The translations under genes were made by a program, and so were the position numbers. A DNA stretch of 48,050 nt, from contig JAKOUY010000039.1 in assembly GCA_029782355.1 (NCBI GenBank), positions 1 to 48,050 on the forward strand, in the 5' to 3' direction. Under the pieces are notes generated by a model, which was not told the origin of the DNA, made no database searches, and saw only the letters and a list, made by a program, of their open reading frames with translations. This DNA is from Actinomycetes bacterium (GTDB lineage: Bacteria; Actinomycetota; Acidimicrobiia; Acidimicrobiales; Ilumatobacteraceae). The stretch's first letter is position 1. Every line of letters starts with the position of its first letter. This document shows, piece by piece, positions 47,856-48,050 of the stretch.

Positions 47856-48050
47856 GACGCCCCTATATGTCAAGAGTGTTCATGCGGCGCCGCTGGCGAG
47901 TTGTCGGGCGCGGTGGTCGGTCATGACGCGTTGGTAGACCTCGCGGGCGACGAAGCGCTTGAGACAGCGGATGATGTCGCGCTTGGAGAGCCCGTCGCTG
48001 GTTCGGCGGGCGACGTAGTCGATGGTCGGTTGATGGAATCGCATGCGGAC
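47856..48050 (-). mobile_element. 3' end of an IS110-family element, inserted in the IS3 remnant
   Basis: The end of the element lies in the minus-strand sequence CTTGACATATAGGGGCGTC, which abuts the IS3 coding sequence at 47855/47856. IS110 elements lack long terminal inverted repeats, so the boundary is set only by loss of IS3 similarity. The rest of the element runs off the window. Confidence 0.7.
47880..48050 (-). CDS. IS110-family transposase, C-terminal 56 residues (cut by window edge)
   Basis: The visible part reads RMRFHQPTIDYVARRTSDG, then LSKRDIIRCLKRFVAREVY and ends ...ASGAA before TGA at 47880. The YxxRRTxEGxSKrEIIRCLKRyVAREvY block is the standard C-terminal signature of IS110 (RuvC-like DEDD) transposases. 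No frameshift is seen in the visible part, so the element may be intact and active beyond the window. Confidence 0.85.
   Translation of the reverse strand, partial: VRMRFHQPTIDYVARRTSDGLSKRDIIRCLKRFVAREVYQRVMTDHRARQLASGAA

Overview
The window is high-GC, gene-dense DNA from what looks like an actinobacterium, possibly of the Acidimicrobiia or a related deep lineage. This is inferred from GC-rich third positions, many GTG starts, many apparently leaderless promoters, an LPxTG surface protein and the gene families present. No 16S gene is visible, so the taxonomy is tentative. All functional names come from reading motifs and overall protein layout by eye.

Layout. (1) 1-3650: a minus-strand translation cluster of tRNA-Tyr, tRNA-Thr, tRNA-Met and a truncated tuf (EF-Tu). 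It is split by three plus-strand genes: a GNAT acetyltransferase, an internally deleted methyltransferase and a GT2 glycosyltransferase. (2) 3.7-7.7 kb: a DUF2142-type membrane protein, yajQ and acs (acetyl-CoA synthetase). (3) 7.76-36.4 kb: a large cell-surface polysaccharide locus. It holds a LytR_C-domain protein, a Wzz/BY-kinase chain-length regulator, a polymerase-like membrane protein, an AsnB-type amidotransferase, several glycosyltransferases, NAD-dependent epimerases, UDP-glucose dehydrogenase, an ABC exporter, a polysaccharide deacetylase, a sulfotransferase, a low-molecular-weight tyrosine phosphatase, a DUF4012 protein and a DUF6311-like protein. Inside it are a complete set of PglF-, PglE-, PglD- and PglC-like enzymes (a di-N-acetylbacillosamine-type route) and an unusual three-gene cassette made of a degenerate HprK-like protein, a PqqD/RRE protein and an unknown protein. 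(4) 36.5-45.3 kb: midA and a compact nuoHIJKLMN operon, the membrane arm of complex I, without nuoA-G. (5) 45.4-48.05 kb: a PNPOx/F420-type reductase, a 21-repeat CRISPR array with its leader promoter but no cas genes, and an IS3-family remnant interrupted by the 3' end of an IS110-family element.

How the genes work together. The locus can make activated sugars (4,6-dehydratase, aminotransferase, acetyltransferase, epimerases, UDP-GlcA), load the first sugar on the lipid carrier (PglC-like), extend it (GT4 enzymes), decorate it (deacetylase, sulfotransferase, GNAT domain) and control chain length through a kinase/phosphatase pair. The PqqD cassette, the AsnB homologue and the ABC exporter lie together and recall RiPP-type modification systems, but no precursor peptide was found.

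Starts. At least nine genes have a TAnnnT hexamer only 6-8 nt before the start codon, which fits leaderless transcripts. Several start calls here rest on that pattern.
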